This document shows positions 18,755 through 27,386 of a stretch of 64,000 bases of DNA, one piece after another. The DNA is taken from contig NATW01000117.1 in assembly GCA_003094555.1 (NCBI GenBank), positions 29,925 to 93,924 of the forward strand. The letters run 5' to 3'. The translations under genes were made by a program, and so were the position numbers. The stretch's first letter is position 1, and each line of letters begins with the position of its first letter. The notes under the pieces are model-generated. The model was not told the DNA's origin. It saw only the letters and a program-made list of their open reading frames with translations, and did no database searches. This stretch comes from a gamma proteobacterium symbiont of Ctena orbiculata. GTDB taxonomy: Bacteria > Pseudomonadota > Gammaproteobacteria > Chromatiales > Chromatiaceae.

Positions 18755-19294
18755 ATGCTATTCCGGACGAATCTATTTGCCCTGATACTACTGCTTGGCA
18801 TAGCGCCGCTGCAGGCCGAGAATATCCTTACGGATGACGCTTCCGATGATCTTCTCTATCAGCCAAAGGCCGCTTTCCAGGAGGAGCGGACACTTCTCCC
18901 GGAGAGGATCGACATGGATGATCTCCAGGAATTTGAGGTGGGCGCCGATAATCCCAGATTCAAATACTATGTGGAACGCGGCTCACTCCTGACCGGTGGT
19001 GACAAGGTCACCCGATTCGTAGTGGTTATCCGTTCACAGTCAGGTGCCACCAACACCTCCTACGAGGCCTTTCGCTGTGGTGAAAGACTACACAAGGTTT
19101 ACGCTTATGGCAGCGCCGAGAAACTCTTTCCGGCAACGGAGACCCAGTGGCAGGAGATCCCCAAGGACGAGTCCACCGACTATCGCGCCGCCCTCTATGA
19201 CGACCTGATCTGCAATCTGCTGACCGGCATGAGCAATCCATCCGAGGCCATCTTTCGCGCCATGGGTGAGAATCGTACTCTGAGCCATGACTAA
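18755..19294 (+). CDS. CNP1-like family exported protein
   Basis: Secreted or periplasmic protein of 179 residues with a signal peptide (about 1-22, LFALILLLGIAPLQA). The CNP1-like signature follows: RFKYYVERGSLLTGGDKVTRFVVVIRSQSGATNTSYEAFRCGERLHKVYAYG, then WQEIP and a terminal YDDLICNLL. Two cysteines (in FRCGE and LICNLL) could form a disulfide. The family is widespread in beta- and gammaproteobacteria and has no known function. It lies 15 bases before prlC on the same strand and is likely co-transcribed with it. Confidence 0.8.
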   Translation: MLFRTNLFALILLLGIAPLQAENILTDDASDDLLYQPKAAFQEERTLLPERIDMDDLQEFEVGADNPRFKYYVERGSLLTGGDKVTRFVVVIRSQSGATNTSYEAFRCGERLHKVYAYGSAEKLFPATETQWQEIPKDESTDYRAALYDDLICNLLTGMSNPSEAIFRAMGENRTLSHD

Positions 19295-19309
19295 TTCGGA
19301 GCCCAAGCC

Positions 19310-21364
19310 ATGAATCCCCTGATCAATATGCAAGGACTGCCACCCTTTTCCGCCATCACCCCTGAGATGGTTGAACCCGCCATGGATCAACTGCTGCAGG
19401 AGAACCGGCAGACCATTCAACAACTACTCGGCTCGCAGAAGACGTTCACCTGGGAAAACCTGGTCGAACCCCTGGAGCAGGCAGAGGATCGCCTGAGCCG
19501 CGCCTGGTCCCCGGTGAGTCACATGAATGCGGTAGTCAATAACGACGAGCTGCGGGCGGCCTACAATGCCGTACTGCCCAAACTTAGCGAATACTCCACC
19601 GAAGTGGGACAAAACAGTCAGCTCTGTGATGCCTATAAACAGGTGGCGGCTGGACCCGGACTGGATCAGGCCCAGCAAAAGATGCTGCACAACGCACTCC
19701 TCGACTTTCATCTATCCGGGGTCGATCTGGAGGAAGCCAAGAAGCAGCGCTTCAAGGAGATCAGCCAGGAGCTGTCCCAACTGACCACCAAGTTCGAAGA
19801 GAATCTGCTCGATGCCACCAACGCCTGGAGCAAACTCATCACCGATGAGTCGGCCCTGCAGGGCCTGCCGGCGTCGGCCCTGGCCCTGGCCCGCCAGACC
19901 GCGGCACAGCGCGACCAGGAGGGGTGGTTGCTGACCCTGGAGTATCCCTCCTATCTGCCGCTGATGACCTACGCCGATGATCCCCAGCTACGCAGGGAGG
20001 TGTACGAAGCCTTCGCCACACGCGCCTCGGATCAAGGACCGGATGCCGGACAGTGGGACAACACCTCAGTGATGGCGCGTATCTTAGAGCTACGCCATGA
20101 GCAGGCAGGCCTGTTGGGATTCTCAAACTATGCCGATCGCTCCCTGGCAAAGAAAATGGCCCGTTCCAGCGATGAGGTGATCGCCTTCCTGACAGATCTC
20201 GCCGAACGTTCTCGCCCGCAGGCAGAGCGTGAACTCAACGAGCTCAAGGAGTTTGCCCTGGCATCGTATGGCATCGAAGAACTGGAGGCCTGGGATATCG
20301 GCTACTATGCGGAAAAACTACGCCAGCAACGCCATAACATCAGTCAGGAGGAGCTCAAACCCTACTTTCCGGAAACCCGGGTAATTCCGGGGATGTTCGC
20401 GGTGGTGGAGCGCCTGTATGGGATTCGCATACAAGCGGTGGAGGGTGTCGACAGCTGGCACCCCGATGTCCGCTTCTTCGAGATCCGCGACCGAGACCAC
20501 CACCTGAGGGGTCAGTTCTATCTCGACCTCTATGCCCGCCCCAAAAAACGCGGTGGTGCCTGGATGGACGAGTGTGCAACCCGGTTCTTCACCAAAACCA
20601 TGGACCAGATCCCGGTAGCCTATCTCACCTGTAACTTTTCCCCCCCGGTGGATGGCAAGCCATCCCTGCTGACCCATGACGAGGTGTTGACCCTGTTCCA
20701 TGAATTCGGCCATGGCCTGCATCATCTGTTAACCACGGTGGACTACCCCGCTGTTGCAGGGATCAATGGCGTTGCCTGGGACGCGGTGGAGCTGCCCAGT
20801 CAGTTCATGGAAAACTGGTGCTGGGAAAAACAGGCCCTTGATCTCATATCGGGTCATATCGACAGCGGCGATCCCATACCCGATGAGCTCTACCAACGCA
20901 TGTATAACGCGAGAAACTTCCAATCCGCGATGCAGATGGTGCGACAGCTTGAGTTTGCCCTCTTCGATTTTCGCATTCACCGTGAATATGAGCCGCAACG
21001 GGGCGGTCGCATCTACGAGATCCTCGAAGAGGTACGCCAGCAGGTGGCAGTGATCACACCACCTCCCTGGAACCGGTTCGCGCATGGTTTCTCGCATATC
21101 TTCGCCGGCGGTTATGCGGCAGGTTACTACAGCTACAAATGGGCGGAGGTGCTATCCGCCGACGCCTTTTCCCTGTTTGAGGAGCAAGGAATATTCAATG
21201 CAGATACTGGACAGGCCTTTCTGCAGGCGGTATTGCAACAGGGAGGTTCCAGGGATGCGATGGAACTCTTCGTGGCCTTTAGAGGCAGAGAACCCGAGAT
21301 CGAACCCCTGCTGCGGCATTGCGGTATCGCGGGTCAGGCATCAGCTCAGGATGTGCAAGGGTAA
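19310..21364 (+). CDS. prlC: Oligopeptidase A (M3 metallopeptidase)
   Basis: Cytoplasmic zinc peptidase that degrades peptides, including cleaved signal peptides. The 684 residues match the family's length. The catalytic HEFGHGLHH sits at 464-472 (two His ligands and the catalytic Glu), and the third ligand glutamate is expected in the NGVAWDAVELPSQFMENW region downstream. The C-terminal part (FAHGFSHIFAGGYAAGYYSYKWAEVLSADAF) is a hallmark of the PrlC/Dcp group. In many proteobacteria it precedes a rRNA methyltransferase gene, rsmJ, which is not found here. Confidence 0.96.
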   Translation: MNPLINMQGLPPFSAITPEMVEPAMDQLLQENRQTIQQLLGSQKTFTWENLVEPLEQAEDRLSRAWSPVSHMNAVVNNDELRAAYNAVLPKLSEYSTEVGQNSQLCDAYKQVAAGPGLDQAQQKMLHNALLDFHLSGVDLEEAKKQRFKEISQELSQLTTKFEENLLDATNAWSKLITDESALQGLPASALALARQTAAQRDQEGWLLTLEYPSYLPLMTYADDPQLRREVYEAFATRASDQGPDAGQWDNTSVMARILELRHEQAGLLGFSNYADRSLAKKMARSSDEVIAFLTDLAERSRPQAERELNELKEFALASYGIEELEAWDIGYYAEKLRQQRHNISQEELKPYFPETRVIPGMFAVVERLYGIRIQAVEGVDSWHPDVRFFEIRDRDHHLRGQFYLDLYARPKKRGGAWMDECATRFFTKTMDQIPVAYLTCNFSPPVDGKPSLLTHDEVLTLFHEFGHGLHHLLTTVDYPAVAGINGVAWDAVELPSQFMENWCWEKQALDLISGHIDSGDPIPDELYQRMYNARNFQSAMQMVRQLEFALFDFRIHREYEPQRGGRIYEILEEVRQQVAVITPPPWNRFAHGFSHIFAGGYAAGYYSYKWAEVLSADAFSLFEEQGIFNADTGQAFLQAVLQQGGSRDAMELFVAFRGREPEIEPLLRHCGIAGQASAQDVQG

Positions 21365-21372
21365 AAAAAACC

Positions 21373-21394
21373 GGGTGACGCTGGCGCGTCACCC
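21373..21394 (-). terminator. Hairpin with adjoining A/T tract after prlC
   Basis: GGGTGACGC (21373-21381), loop TGGC, and GCGTCACCC (21386-21394) form a perfect 9-bp stem. A run of eight A begins inside the prlC stop codon and lies to the left, so the T-tract follows the stem only on the minus strand. It may end minus-strand reading from the small gene at 21532. The layout mirrors the hairpin after tsaC. Confidence 0.65.
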
Positions 21395-21531
21395 CTGTCG
21401 GGCCAGTTGAATATAATACCCGACAAACACCACTGATCATTGCCTCAGACAATACCTTTCGCCGCTCTCGCAGTTTCGCAGTCGATTGGTAAGGCAGATC
21501 AACCAGTATTCGTTATTCTGAACAACGGGAT

Positions 21532-21741
21532 CTAACCCTCTGCGACATAGTCATCCGTATCGTTGCCGCAGACTACTTTACGATCCTGCAATAGCATGTT
21601 CTGATAGATACTCTTGGTCACCTCGCTCTCGAAGTAGATCTCAACCCCATTCTCACCATCACCCTCATACAGACAGGGGTGTCCTTCCGTATCTGACACA
21701 TCGTGCAGGGTAATGGGATCCAGGGTGGTTCGGATATTCAT
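21532..21741 (-). CDS. Small conserved-looking hypothetical protein
   Basis: Unrecognised acidic protein of 69 residues (MNIRTTLDPITLHDVSDTEG ... VVCGNDTDDYVAEG). No signal peptide or membrane helix; two cysteines, one in a hydrophilic loop and one near the C-terminus. The start at 21741 is chosen because GGGGGAG lies nine bases before it; the same sequence abuts the ATG at 21750 and could not serve that codon. Function unknown. It stands alone between prlC and the permease operon. Confidence 0.6.
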   Translation of the reverse strand: MNIRTTLDPITLHDVSDTEGHPCLYEGDGENGVEIYFESEVTKSIYQNMLLQDRKVVCGNDTDDYVAEG

Positions 21742-21951
21742 AATCGGCATCTCCCCCGAAGAATCACTTATCACCCTTTAAGCTATAGAAATACCCAGCA
21801 AAACAATCAAGTAAATATCGTCCCACAAACAAATGAGGAAAATGGGGAATTTACAGTGATCGCGCCGTTTTATCCTGGCTGACTATTCACCCTATTCAGC
21901 CAGTTGCTTTTTACAACAGCTTGCGCGTCGGTGAAATTCTTAATACCGGGT

Positions 21952-23262
21952 CTAAGCAGTTGTGAACAGCTCGAAGAAGAGCCAATAGACAAGGCTGGCC
22001 AATATAAGGCCGAAAAACATCACCGGCAGACCGGTGCGCATCCAAATCATGGGAGAGATTCTGGCCTCGGGCATGCCGCTCTTTTCCGATTCGCTGACCG
22101 CAATAATGTTTGCGGTAGCACCAAGATGGGTGCCGTTGCCTCCCAGACCGACCCCCAATGCCAAGGCCCACCACAGAGGGGCGATATTCACCCCACTGCT
22201 CTCGAGCCCGAGAATGATCGGGATCATGGTGACGGTAAAGGGAATATTATCGACCACCGCACTGAGTATCGCCGCCACCCACATCAGCAGCAGCCCGGTC
22301 AGCATCAGCATGGCGGGATCCTGTGCCAGAGTTGCCAGCATATGACCAAACAGATCAAGGAGACCCGATGACTCCACACCGCCCACAATGATGAATAAAC
22401 CGGCGAAGAAAAACAGCACCGACCAGTTCACCGAGCCGAACAACTCCTCCATATCGGGACGCAGCAGCAGGAGTGCCACAGTGAGACCGATAAATGAGGC
22501 ATAGGCCGGCAACAGATGCAGATTGTGATGGATAAAGAACAGCACCACCACGATAAACAGGGCAAACAGGACTCTCCTCAGACCCTGCGCATCCTTAATC
22601 GCATGTGTCGCCACCAGTTTCTTGGGATCCTCGCCGCTATTCACAAGCTGCTCACGGAATAGAAACAGCATCAGTCCCACCGTACCGACCCATACCACCA
22701 AAACCGGCAATCCCATATGCACCAGAAAGGAGTTGAAACTGATATCGGCGGCACTGCCGATCATCAGGTTCGGCGGGTCACCCACCAGGGTGGCGGCACC
22801 GCCGATATTGGATAACATCGCCTCCGCCATCAAATAGGGCATGGGATTGATCTTCAGCAGGCGACAGATCAGCACCGTCAGCGGCGCGAACACGATCACG
22901 GTAGTCACGTTGTCCAGGATCATACTGATCACACTCACCGCAAGGCTGAGATAGATCAGCAACAGCTTGGGATTGCCGTTGGCCCAATGGGTGATGTGCA
23001 CGGCGGCGTAGTCGAAGGCGCCGGTAGGTCGCAGCAGGGCCACCAGCATCATCATGGCGGCCAGCAATAGAATCGTGTTGCCGTCAACCGCCAGTACCGC
23101 GGCCTCCTGGGTATAGAAACCCATCCACATGCCAACACCGATCATCACCACCGCCCCAAGGATAGCGGCGATCGTCCGATGCATCCTCTCTGAAAAGATC
23201 AACACATAGGAGACCACCAGCACCAGGGCGGAGGTCCACATTTCAGGGGTTATGGTCTGCAT
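21952..23262 (-). CDS. ArsB/NhaD/CitMHS-type ion transporter
   Basis: Polytopic inner-membrane permease of the ion transporter superfamily, 436 residues with about 11-12 hydrophobic helices. Diagnostic loops are MILDNVTTVIVFAPLTVLIC, EAMLSNIGGAATLVGDPPNLMIGSAA, ILSAVVDNIPFTVTMIPII and GGNGTHLGATANIIAVSESEKSG, the two inverted-repeat hairpins of this fold. Substrate could be Na+/H+ (NhaD), arsenite, or organic anions; the sequence does not decide. It is last in an operon ttcA-CBS-permease (12-base gap from the CBS gene), so the CBS protein may regulate it. Confidence 0.88.
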   Translation of the reverse strand: MQTITPEMWTSALVLVVSYVLIFSERMHRTIAAILGAVVMIGVGMWMGFYTQEAAVLAVDGNTILLLAAMMMLVALLRPTGAFDYAAVHITHWANGNPKLLLIYLSLAVSVISMILDNVTTVIVFAPLTVLICRLLKINPMPYLMAEAMLSNIGGAATLVGDPPNLMIGSAADISFNSFLVHMGLPVLVVWVGTVGLMLFLFREQLVNSGEDPKKLVATHAIKDAQGLRRVLFALFIVVVLFFIHHNLHLLPAYASFIGLTVALLLLRPDMEELFGSVNWSVLFFFAGLFIIVGGVESSGLLDLFGHMLATLAQDPAMLMLTGLLLMWVAAILSAVVDNIPFTVTMIPIILGLESSGVNIAPLWWALALGVGLGGNGTHLGATANIIAVSESEKSGMPEARISPMIWMRTGLPVMFFGLILASLVYWLFFELFTTA

Positions 23263-23274
23263 ATGCTTGGGCGG

Positions 23275-23733
23275 CTACTCGACACAGCACTCTTTGGTGA
23301 CAACCGCCCTGGCGATACTCATCCGGGTTACCACCCCCTGATACTCCTCCTCCTCGGTGACAAACAGATATTCGGTATTGTATTGCTCCATAATCGCCAG
23401 GGCCTTGATCGCCTGAAAATTGGCCGAGAGATGTATCGCATCGGGAAAAATATAGTTATCCACCGCCTCTTCCATCAGTTCGTCAGCACGCATGTGGGGG
23501 AAATCGAGATGTTCGATATCGTCACCGAGCAGATGGGCGCCATGGATCACATCCTCCGGTATACAGCAGAGCAGGAATAGATGTCTGACGGAGAATCGAC
23601 CGCTCAGTTTACCCTCCGCATTCACATACGGAATACCCGGGACATCTTTCTCCACACACTCCAGCATCACCTCGCCAATACGCATCCCCGGGCGGGCGAC
23701 TTTAGTGGGAATCGATATATGTTTGATCTTCAT
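23275..23733 (-). CDS. CBS-domain protein
   Basis: Stand-alone pair of CBS motifs in 152 residues (MRIGEVMLECVEKDVPGIPYVNAEGKLSGRFSVRHLF, then NFQAIKALAIMEQYNTEYLFVTEEEEYQGVVTRMSIARAVV). CBS pairs bind adenine nucleotides and control partner proteins. The ATG overlaps the ttcA stop codon by four bases, and the transporter starts 12 bases downstream, so translation is coupled and the transporter is the likely partner. An insertion around residues 55-85 separates the halves. The C-terminus ends in Cys-Cys. Confidence 0.88.
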   Translation of the reverse strand: MKIKHISIPTKVARPGMRIGEVMLECVEKDVPGIPYVNAEGKLSGRFSVRHLFLLCCIPEDVIHGAHLLGDDIEHLDFPHMRADELMEEAVDNYIFPDAIHLSANFQAIKALAIMEQYNTEYLFVTEEEEYQGVVTRMSIARAVVTKECCVE

Positions 23734-24464
23734 GGCGGTGTTTCATCCATCAGTGGCTTCATGGCGTGCAGCATATTGGCAAACAGATGCCGGTTCTGCC
23801 GCTCCTCCCTGGCCAGCAGCTGTTTGGTATATGCTCGCTGGGTAGGCGCGGTAAAGCAAGCGGGGCAGTTGTCGGGAATAACCGGCAGCCCCGCCTCGAC
23901 AGCAAAGGCACCGGTTTGGGTCTCACGGCAGTAGACCAATGGCCGAATGATCCGAATATCCCCGGCATCGTTGAGATAGTGAGCCTTCATGGTACGTAGC
24001 TGCCCTTCATGAAACAGGGACATCAGCAGACTCTCCGCCAGATCGTCCAGATGCTGGGCCAGGGCCAGTACGTTATAACCCTCGCGGCGGCAGGTGGAAT
24101 ACATAATGCCACGCTTCATCCGCGCGCAGTAGGCACAGAATGAGTTGCCTTCCATGTTCTGCTTGGCCTCCTCCATGATCGGCTGCTCCGCATAGTGCCA
24201 GGAGACGCCGAGCGCATCATAGTAGGCCTTGAGCGGCGCCGGATCGAAACCCTCGATCTGCGGATCGACGGTGATCACCCCCAGCTCGAACCTGACGGGG
24301 GCATAACCCTTCAGGTGAAACAGGATCTGTAACAGCGAGAGGGAATCCTTGCCGCCGGAAACACCCAGCAGGATTCTGTCACCCTCTCGGATCATTTGGA
24401 AATCGGCAATCGCTCTGCCGACTTTGCGCAGCAGGGATTTCGGTGGCTTTTGATAGTCAGTCAT
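23730..24464 (-). CDS. ttcA: tRNA 2-thiocytidine(32) synthetase TtcA
   Basis: Iron-sulfur, ATP-dependent enzyme that thiolates C32 in several tRNAs. From the ATG at 24464 it has 244 residues with the PP-loop LLGVSGGKDSLSLL near 34-47, the cluster-binding CAYCARMKRG, the later NCPACFTAP cysteine, and HLDDLAESLLMSLFHEGQL. The frame continues to 24530, but the extra N-terminal part is not family-like. The four-base overlap with the CBS gene joins a tRNA modification gene to a transporter operon, which is an unusual neighbour. Confidence 0.95.
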   Translation of the reverse strand: MTDYQKPPKSLLRKVGRAIADFQMIREGDRILLGVSGGKDSLSLLQILFHLKGYAPVRFELGVITVDPQIEGFDPAPLKAYYDALGVSWHYAEQPIMEEAKQNMEGNSFCAYCARMKRGIMYSTCRREGYNVLALAQHLDDLAESLLMSLFHEGQLRTMKAHYLNDAGDIRIIRPLVYCRETQTGAFAVEAGLPVIPDNCPACFTAPTQRAYTKQLLAREERQNRHLFANMLHAMKPLMDETPP

Positions 24465-24569
24465 CCCTGCATTCTGACATGAAGCCGGGACCTCACCAAT
24501 GTTGTGCGTTGCATTTGATGATAGGATCAAGCATCTTTGAGGATGTCAGCACACCAGGGGATCAGACAT

Positions 24570-25493
24570 ATGGATATCTTCGTACTTGCCGTCTTGGCGT
24601 TTGCCATCGTGATCGTTGTCCTCGGCGCCAAACGCGTGCCTCAGGGAAACGAATATACCGTAGAGCGATTCGGTCGCTACACCAAGACCCTGCGCCCGGG
24701 CCTCAATCTCATCGTCCCGGTCATCGATCAGATCGGTAAAAAGATGAACATGATGGAGCAGGTCATGGATGTACCCTCGCAAGAGGTGATCACCAAGGAC
24801 AACGCCATGGTAACCGTGGATGGGGTGATCTTCTTTCAAGTCCTCGATGCCTCCCAGGCGGCCTACGAGGTGAACAATCTCTACAGCGCCATCCTCAACC
24901 TGACCATGACCAATATCCGCACGGTGATGGGTTCAATGGACCTGGATCAGCTGCTCTCCCAGCGCGACACCATCAATACCCAGCTGCTGACAGTGGTGGA
25001 TGACGCCACCACCCCCTGGGGGGTGAAGGTAACCCGTATCGAGATCAAGGATATCTCGCCCCCCAGAGATCTGGTTGATGCAATGGCCAGGCAGATGAAG
25101 GCGGAAAGGGAGAAGCGTGCTGCCATCCTGGAGGCGGAGGGCGAACGCCAATCCGCCATCCTCAAGGCCGAGGGCGAGAAGCAATCAGCGATCCTCCAGG
25201 CAGAGGGTGAAAAGGAGGCCGCCTACCGTGAGGCCGAGGCCCGAGAGCGCCTGGCGGAAGCGGAAGGCCGGGCAACCAGCGTGGTATCGGAGGCGATCGC
25301 CATGGGGGATGTGAATGCTATCAACTATTTTGTCGCCCAAAAATACACCGACGCCCTGCAGCAGATCGCCTCGGCAGAGAATCAGAAGGTCATCATGATG
25401 CCCCTGGAGGCGTCGAGTCTGATCGGTTCCCTCGCCGGTATCGCTGAAATCGCCAAACAGACCTTCGACAGGAAAGCCGAAGGAGCGGATTGA
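24570..25493 (+). CDS. qmcA: SPFH/Band 7 protein, stomatin-like (QmcA type)
   Basis: Membrane scaffold of the flotillin/stomatin superfamily. From the ATG at 24570 it has 307 residues: N-terminal anchor (about 1-18), Band 7 domain (about 20-180, [33 protein letters not shown]), and a helical coiled coil. The coil contains an 11-residue tandem repeat of the form xAEGExQSAIL (about 190-222), encoded by three imperfect 33-base units near 25132-25230. These helices drive oligomerisation. The stop TGA shares its A with the ATG of the NfeD-like gene, the standard SPFH-NfeD pairing. Confidence 0.94.
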   Translation: MDIFVLAVLAFAIVIVVLGAKRVPQGNEYTVERFGRYTKTLRPGLNLIVPVIDQIGKKMNMMEQVMDVPSQEVITKDNAMVTVDGVIFFQVLDASQAAYEVNNLYSAILNLTMTNIRTVMGSMDLDQLLSQRDTINTQLLTVVDDATTPWGVKVTRIEIKDISPPRDLVDAMARQMKAEREKRAAILEAEGERQSAILKAEGEKQSAILQAEGEKEAAYREAEARERLAEAEGRATSVVSEAIAMGDVNAINYFVAQKYTDALQQIASAENQKVIMMPLEASSLIGSLAGIAEIAKQTFDRKAEGAD

Positions 25494-25939
25494 TGCAGTG
25501 GTTGACGCAACTCGATTACTGGCACTGGCTGATACTGGCCATTCTGCTGATGATCCTGGAGGTATTCTCTCCCGGTGCCTTTCTGCTCTGGATGGGACTG
25601 GCCGCGGGGTCGGTCGGCCTGCTGCTACTGCTTATTCCCGGCCTCAGCTGGCAGTTGCAGATCCTGCTGTTTGCCGTATTGAGCGTAGCGACCATCGTCC
25701 TGGTGCGGGCCTTTCTGCAGCGCAGGCCCATCGAAACTGATCAGCCCCATCTCAACCGTCGGGGGGAACAGTATATCGACCGTACATTCACCCTCCAGGA
25801 ACCCATCATCAACGGTGAAGGTAAGATCCGCGTCGACGACACCAGTTGGAAAATAAACGGGGAGGATTGTCCCACAGGGACCCGCATAAGGGTCACCGGC
25901 GTGCAGGGTGTGGTGTTGCAGGTCAGTCGAGATGAGTAG
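25493..25939 (+). CDS. NfeD-like membrane protein (YbbK/YqiJ type)
   Basis: Partner of the SPFH protein in membrane microdomains. The 148 residues contain two to three membrane helices (about 12-80, DYWHWLILAILLMILEVFSPGAFLLWMGLAAGS) and a C-terminal OB-fold soluble domain (about 90-148, NRRGEQYIDRTFTLQEPIINGEGKIRVDDTSWKINGEDCPTGTRIRV). It starts inside the qmcA stop codon (ATGA overlap), so the two are translationally coupled. No protease domain, in line with short NfeD proteins. Confidence 0.93.
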   Translation: MQWLTQLDYWHWLILAILLMILEVFSPGAFLLWMGLAAGSVGLLLLLIPGLSWQLQILLFAVLSVATIVLVRAFLQRRPIETDQPHLNRRGEQYIDRTFTLQEPIINGEGKIRVDDTSWKINGEDCPTGTRIRVTGVQGVVLQVSRDE

Positions 25940-25983
25940 GCGCTCAACAGCTATCGAGCTGGGTTAAAAAAACTAGCAACTTT

Positions 25984-26013
25984 TTGGGAAAATCGATTCA
26001 AGAATCCTATACT
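25984..26013 (+). promoter_or_regulatory. Predicted sigma-70 promoter of the HDOD/HD regulator operon
   Basis: TTGGGA (25984-25989) and TATACT (26008-26013) are separated by 18 bases and lie about 165 bases upstream of the response regulator start. The long leader between contains a stem-loop near the start codon. By eye only. Confidence 0.4.
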
Positions 26014-26143
26014 TGATACCGATAAACTAAATAGACCTGCCACAAAATGTTGCTGTAATTCTCGATTATAGTCAGGCCAAACATTTGGGGAGTATCCTCA
26101 GCTCGCTCCCTTAATCAATAAACGACTCATGGATGAGCTGCCC

Positions 26144-26161
26144 TACCGCCTCCCGGCGGTA
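26144..26161 (+). other. Leader stem-loop upstream of HDOD response regulator
   Basis: TACCGCC (26144-26150), loop TCCC, GGCGGTA (26155-26161) form a perfect 7-bp hairpin ending 16 bases before the ATG at 26178. There is no recognisable Shine-Dalgarno sequence between, so this structure could affect ribosome access. Confidence 0.4.
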
Positions 26162-26177
26162 ACGATAGGCGACCGAT

Positions 26178-27386
26178 ATGTACACTGAAACCCGTGCAGT
26201 ACTATTCGTCGACAGCGACCGTAATCAGCTACAATCTCTCAAGCGCACCCTGCGTGAATTCAAAAAAAAATGGCAGCTTCACTATGCCGATGACGCCCAA
26301 CAGGCCCTGGAAATCATGCAACAGGACGCGGTGGATATCGTTGTAAGTGAAACCCAACTCTCCGGCATGTCAGGCAGCGAGTTGTTGAAAGAGATTCAGC
26401 TGCACTATCCCAGTGCGACTCGGTTGTTATTTTCCGGACAGGCGATGCGCACACCCGCACAAGAGGTTGTACATCATGCCCATCAGTTCATCGCCAAACC
26501 ATGCAATAGCGATGAGCTGATAAACATCCTGCAGCGGGTTTTCCAGCTGCGCAGTCTGCTGAACAACCCATCCATCGAAGAGATGATCAGCAGCCTGGGC
26601 ACACTACCCAGCCTCCCCTCCACCTATCAGCAGATGATCACTGCCCTGCAATCCGACGCCACTACCGCCATGGATATCGGCAAGATCGTGGCCCAGGATA
26701 TCGGTATGTCGGCCAAGATCCTGCAAATGGTCAACTCGGCCTTCTTCGGTCTGCCACAGAAGGTCGCCTCGCCGGAACATGCGGTGACATTGTTAGGCAT
26801 AGAGGCGGTCACCAATCTGGCACTCACCGCCGGGGTGTTTTCTCAGCTCGATCCCAAGCTTATGGACGAGTTTCACCTGGAGCAGCTGTGGCACCACAGT
26901 ATGCTCGTCTCGGGGCTGGTACAACGCCTCTCCAAGGCTGCCGGCATGAATCAGCAGGAGAGCCAGGTACCAATGTTGGCGGGTCTGCTGCACGATCTGG
27001 GCAAACTGGTCCTCGCCACCCATGATACCGATGAGTATCGCCGCATCATACAACAGACGGAACGGGACAAGCTTCCTCTGTATGAGATCGAATCAGAATC
27101 AATATGGTGTAGCCATGCCACCATTGGCGCCTATCTCATGGGGTTGTGGGGGCTCCCCTACAGGGCAGTCGATGCGGTTGCCCTGCACCACACAGTCGAG
27201 AGCCAGAGTCGTGAGCGCCTTGACTGTCTACTAGTGTATGCCGCCAATCTGCTAGTGAATGCGTCAAACCACAATCAATATAGCACCTACTACTCAACGC
27301 AACGATTGGAAGCCCTGCTGGCACCAGAAGAATTAACTCAATGGATAGCCATTTGTGAGGAGTATTTAAATGGAAAAACTGCCTGA
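26178..27386 (+). CDS. Response regulator with HDOD output domain
   Basis: Signalling protein of 402 residues: receiver (about 1-125) and HDOD domain (about 135-335). The receiver has the acidic pair in VDSD and the Lys in IAKPCNSDEL, but the phosphoacceptor Asp is replaced by Glu58 in VVSETQLSG. The HDOD part shows LPSLPSTYQQMITALQ, QDIGMSAKILQMVNSAFFGLPQKVASPEHAVTLLG and LAGLLHDLGKLVLA, the last an HD-like LLHDLGK stretch. HDOD domains scaffold c-di-GMP and stress signalling without enzymatic activity. The next gene's start (27370) overlaps its end by 17 bases, so they are co-expressed. Confidence 0.9.
   Translation: MYTETRAVLFVDSDRNQLQSLKRTLREFKKKWQLHYADDAQQALEIMQQDAVDIVVSETQLSGMSGSELLKEIQLHYPSATRLLFSGQAMRTPAQEVVHHAHQFIAKPCNSDELINILQRVFQLRSLLNNPSIEEMISSLGTLPSLPSTYQQMITALQSDATTAMDIGKIVAQDIGMSAKILQMVNSAFFGLPQKVASPEHAVTLLGIEAVTNLALTAGVFSQLDPKLMDEFHLEQLWHHSMLVSGLVQRLSKAAGMNQQESQVPMLAGLLHDLGKLVLATHDTDEYRRIIQQTERDKLPLYEIESESIWCSHATIGAYLMGLWGLPYRAVDAVALHHTVESQSRERLDCLLVYAANLLVNASNHNQYSTYYSTQRLEALLAPEELTQWIAICEEYLNGKTA

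Noticed and set aside
21741..21774. Longer start for the small protein (80 residues)
   Set aside because: The GGGGGAG ribosome site abuts the ATG at 21750 and fits the ATG at 21741 instead.
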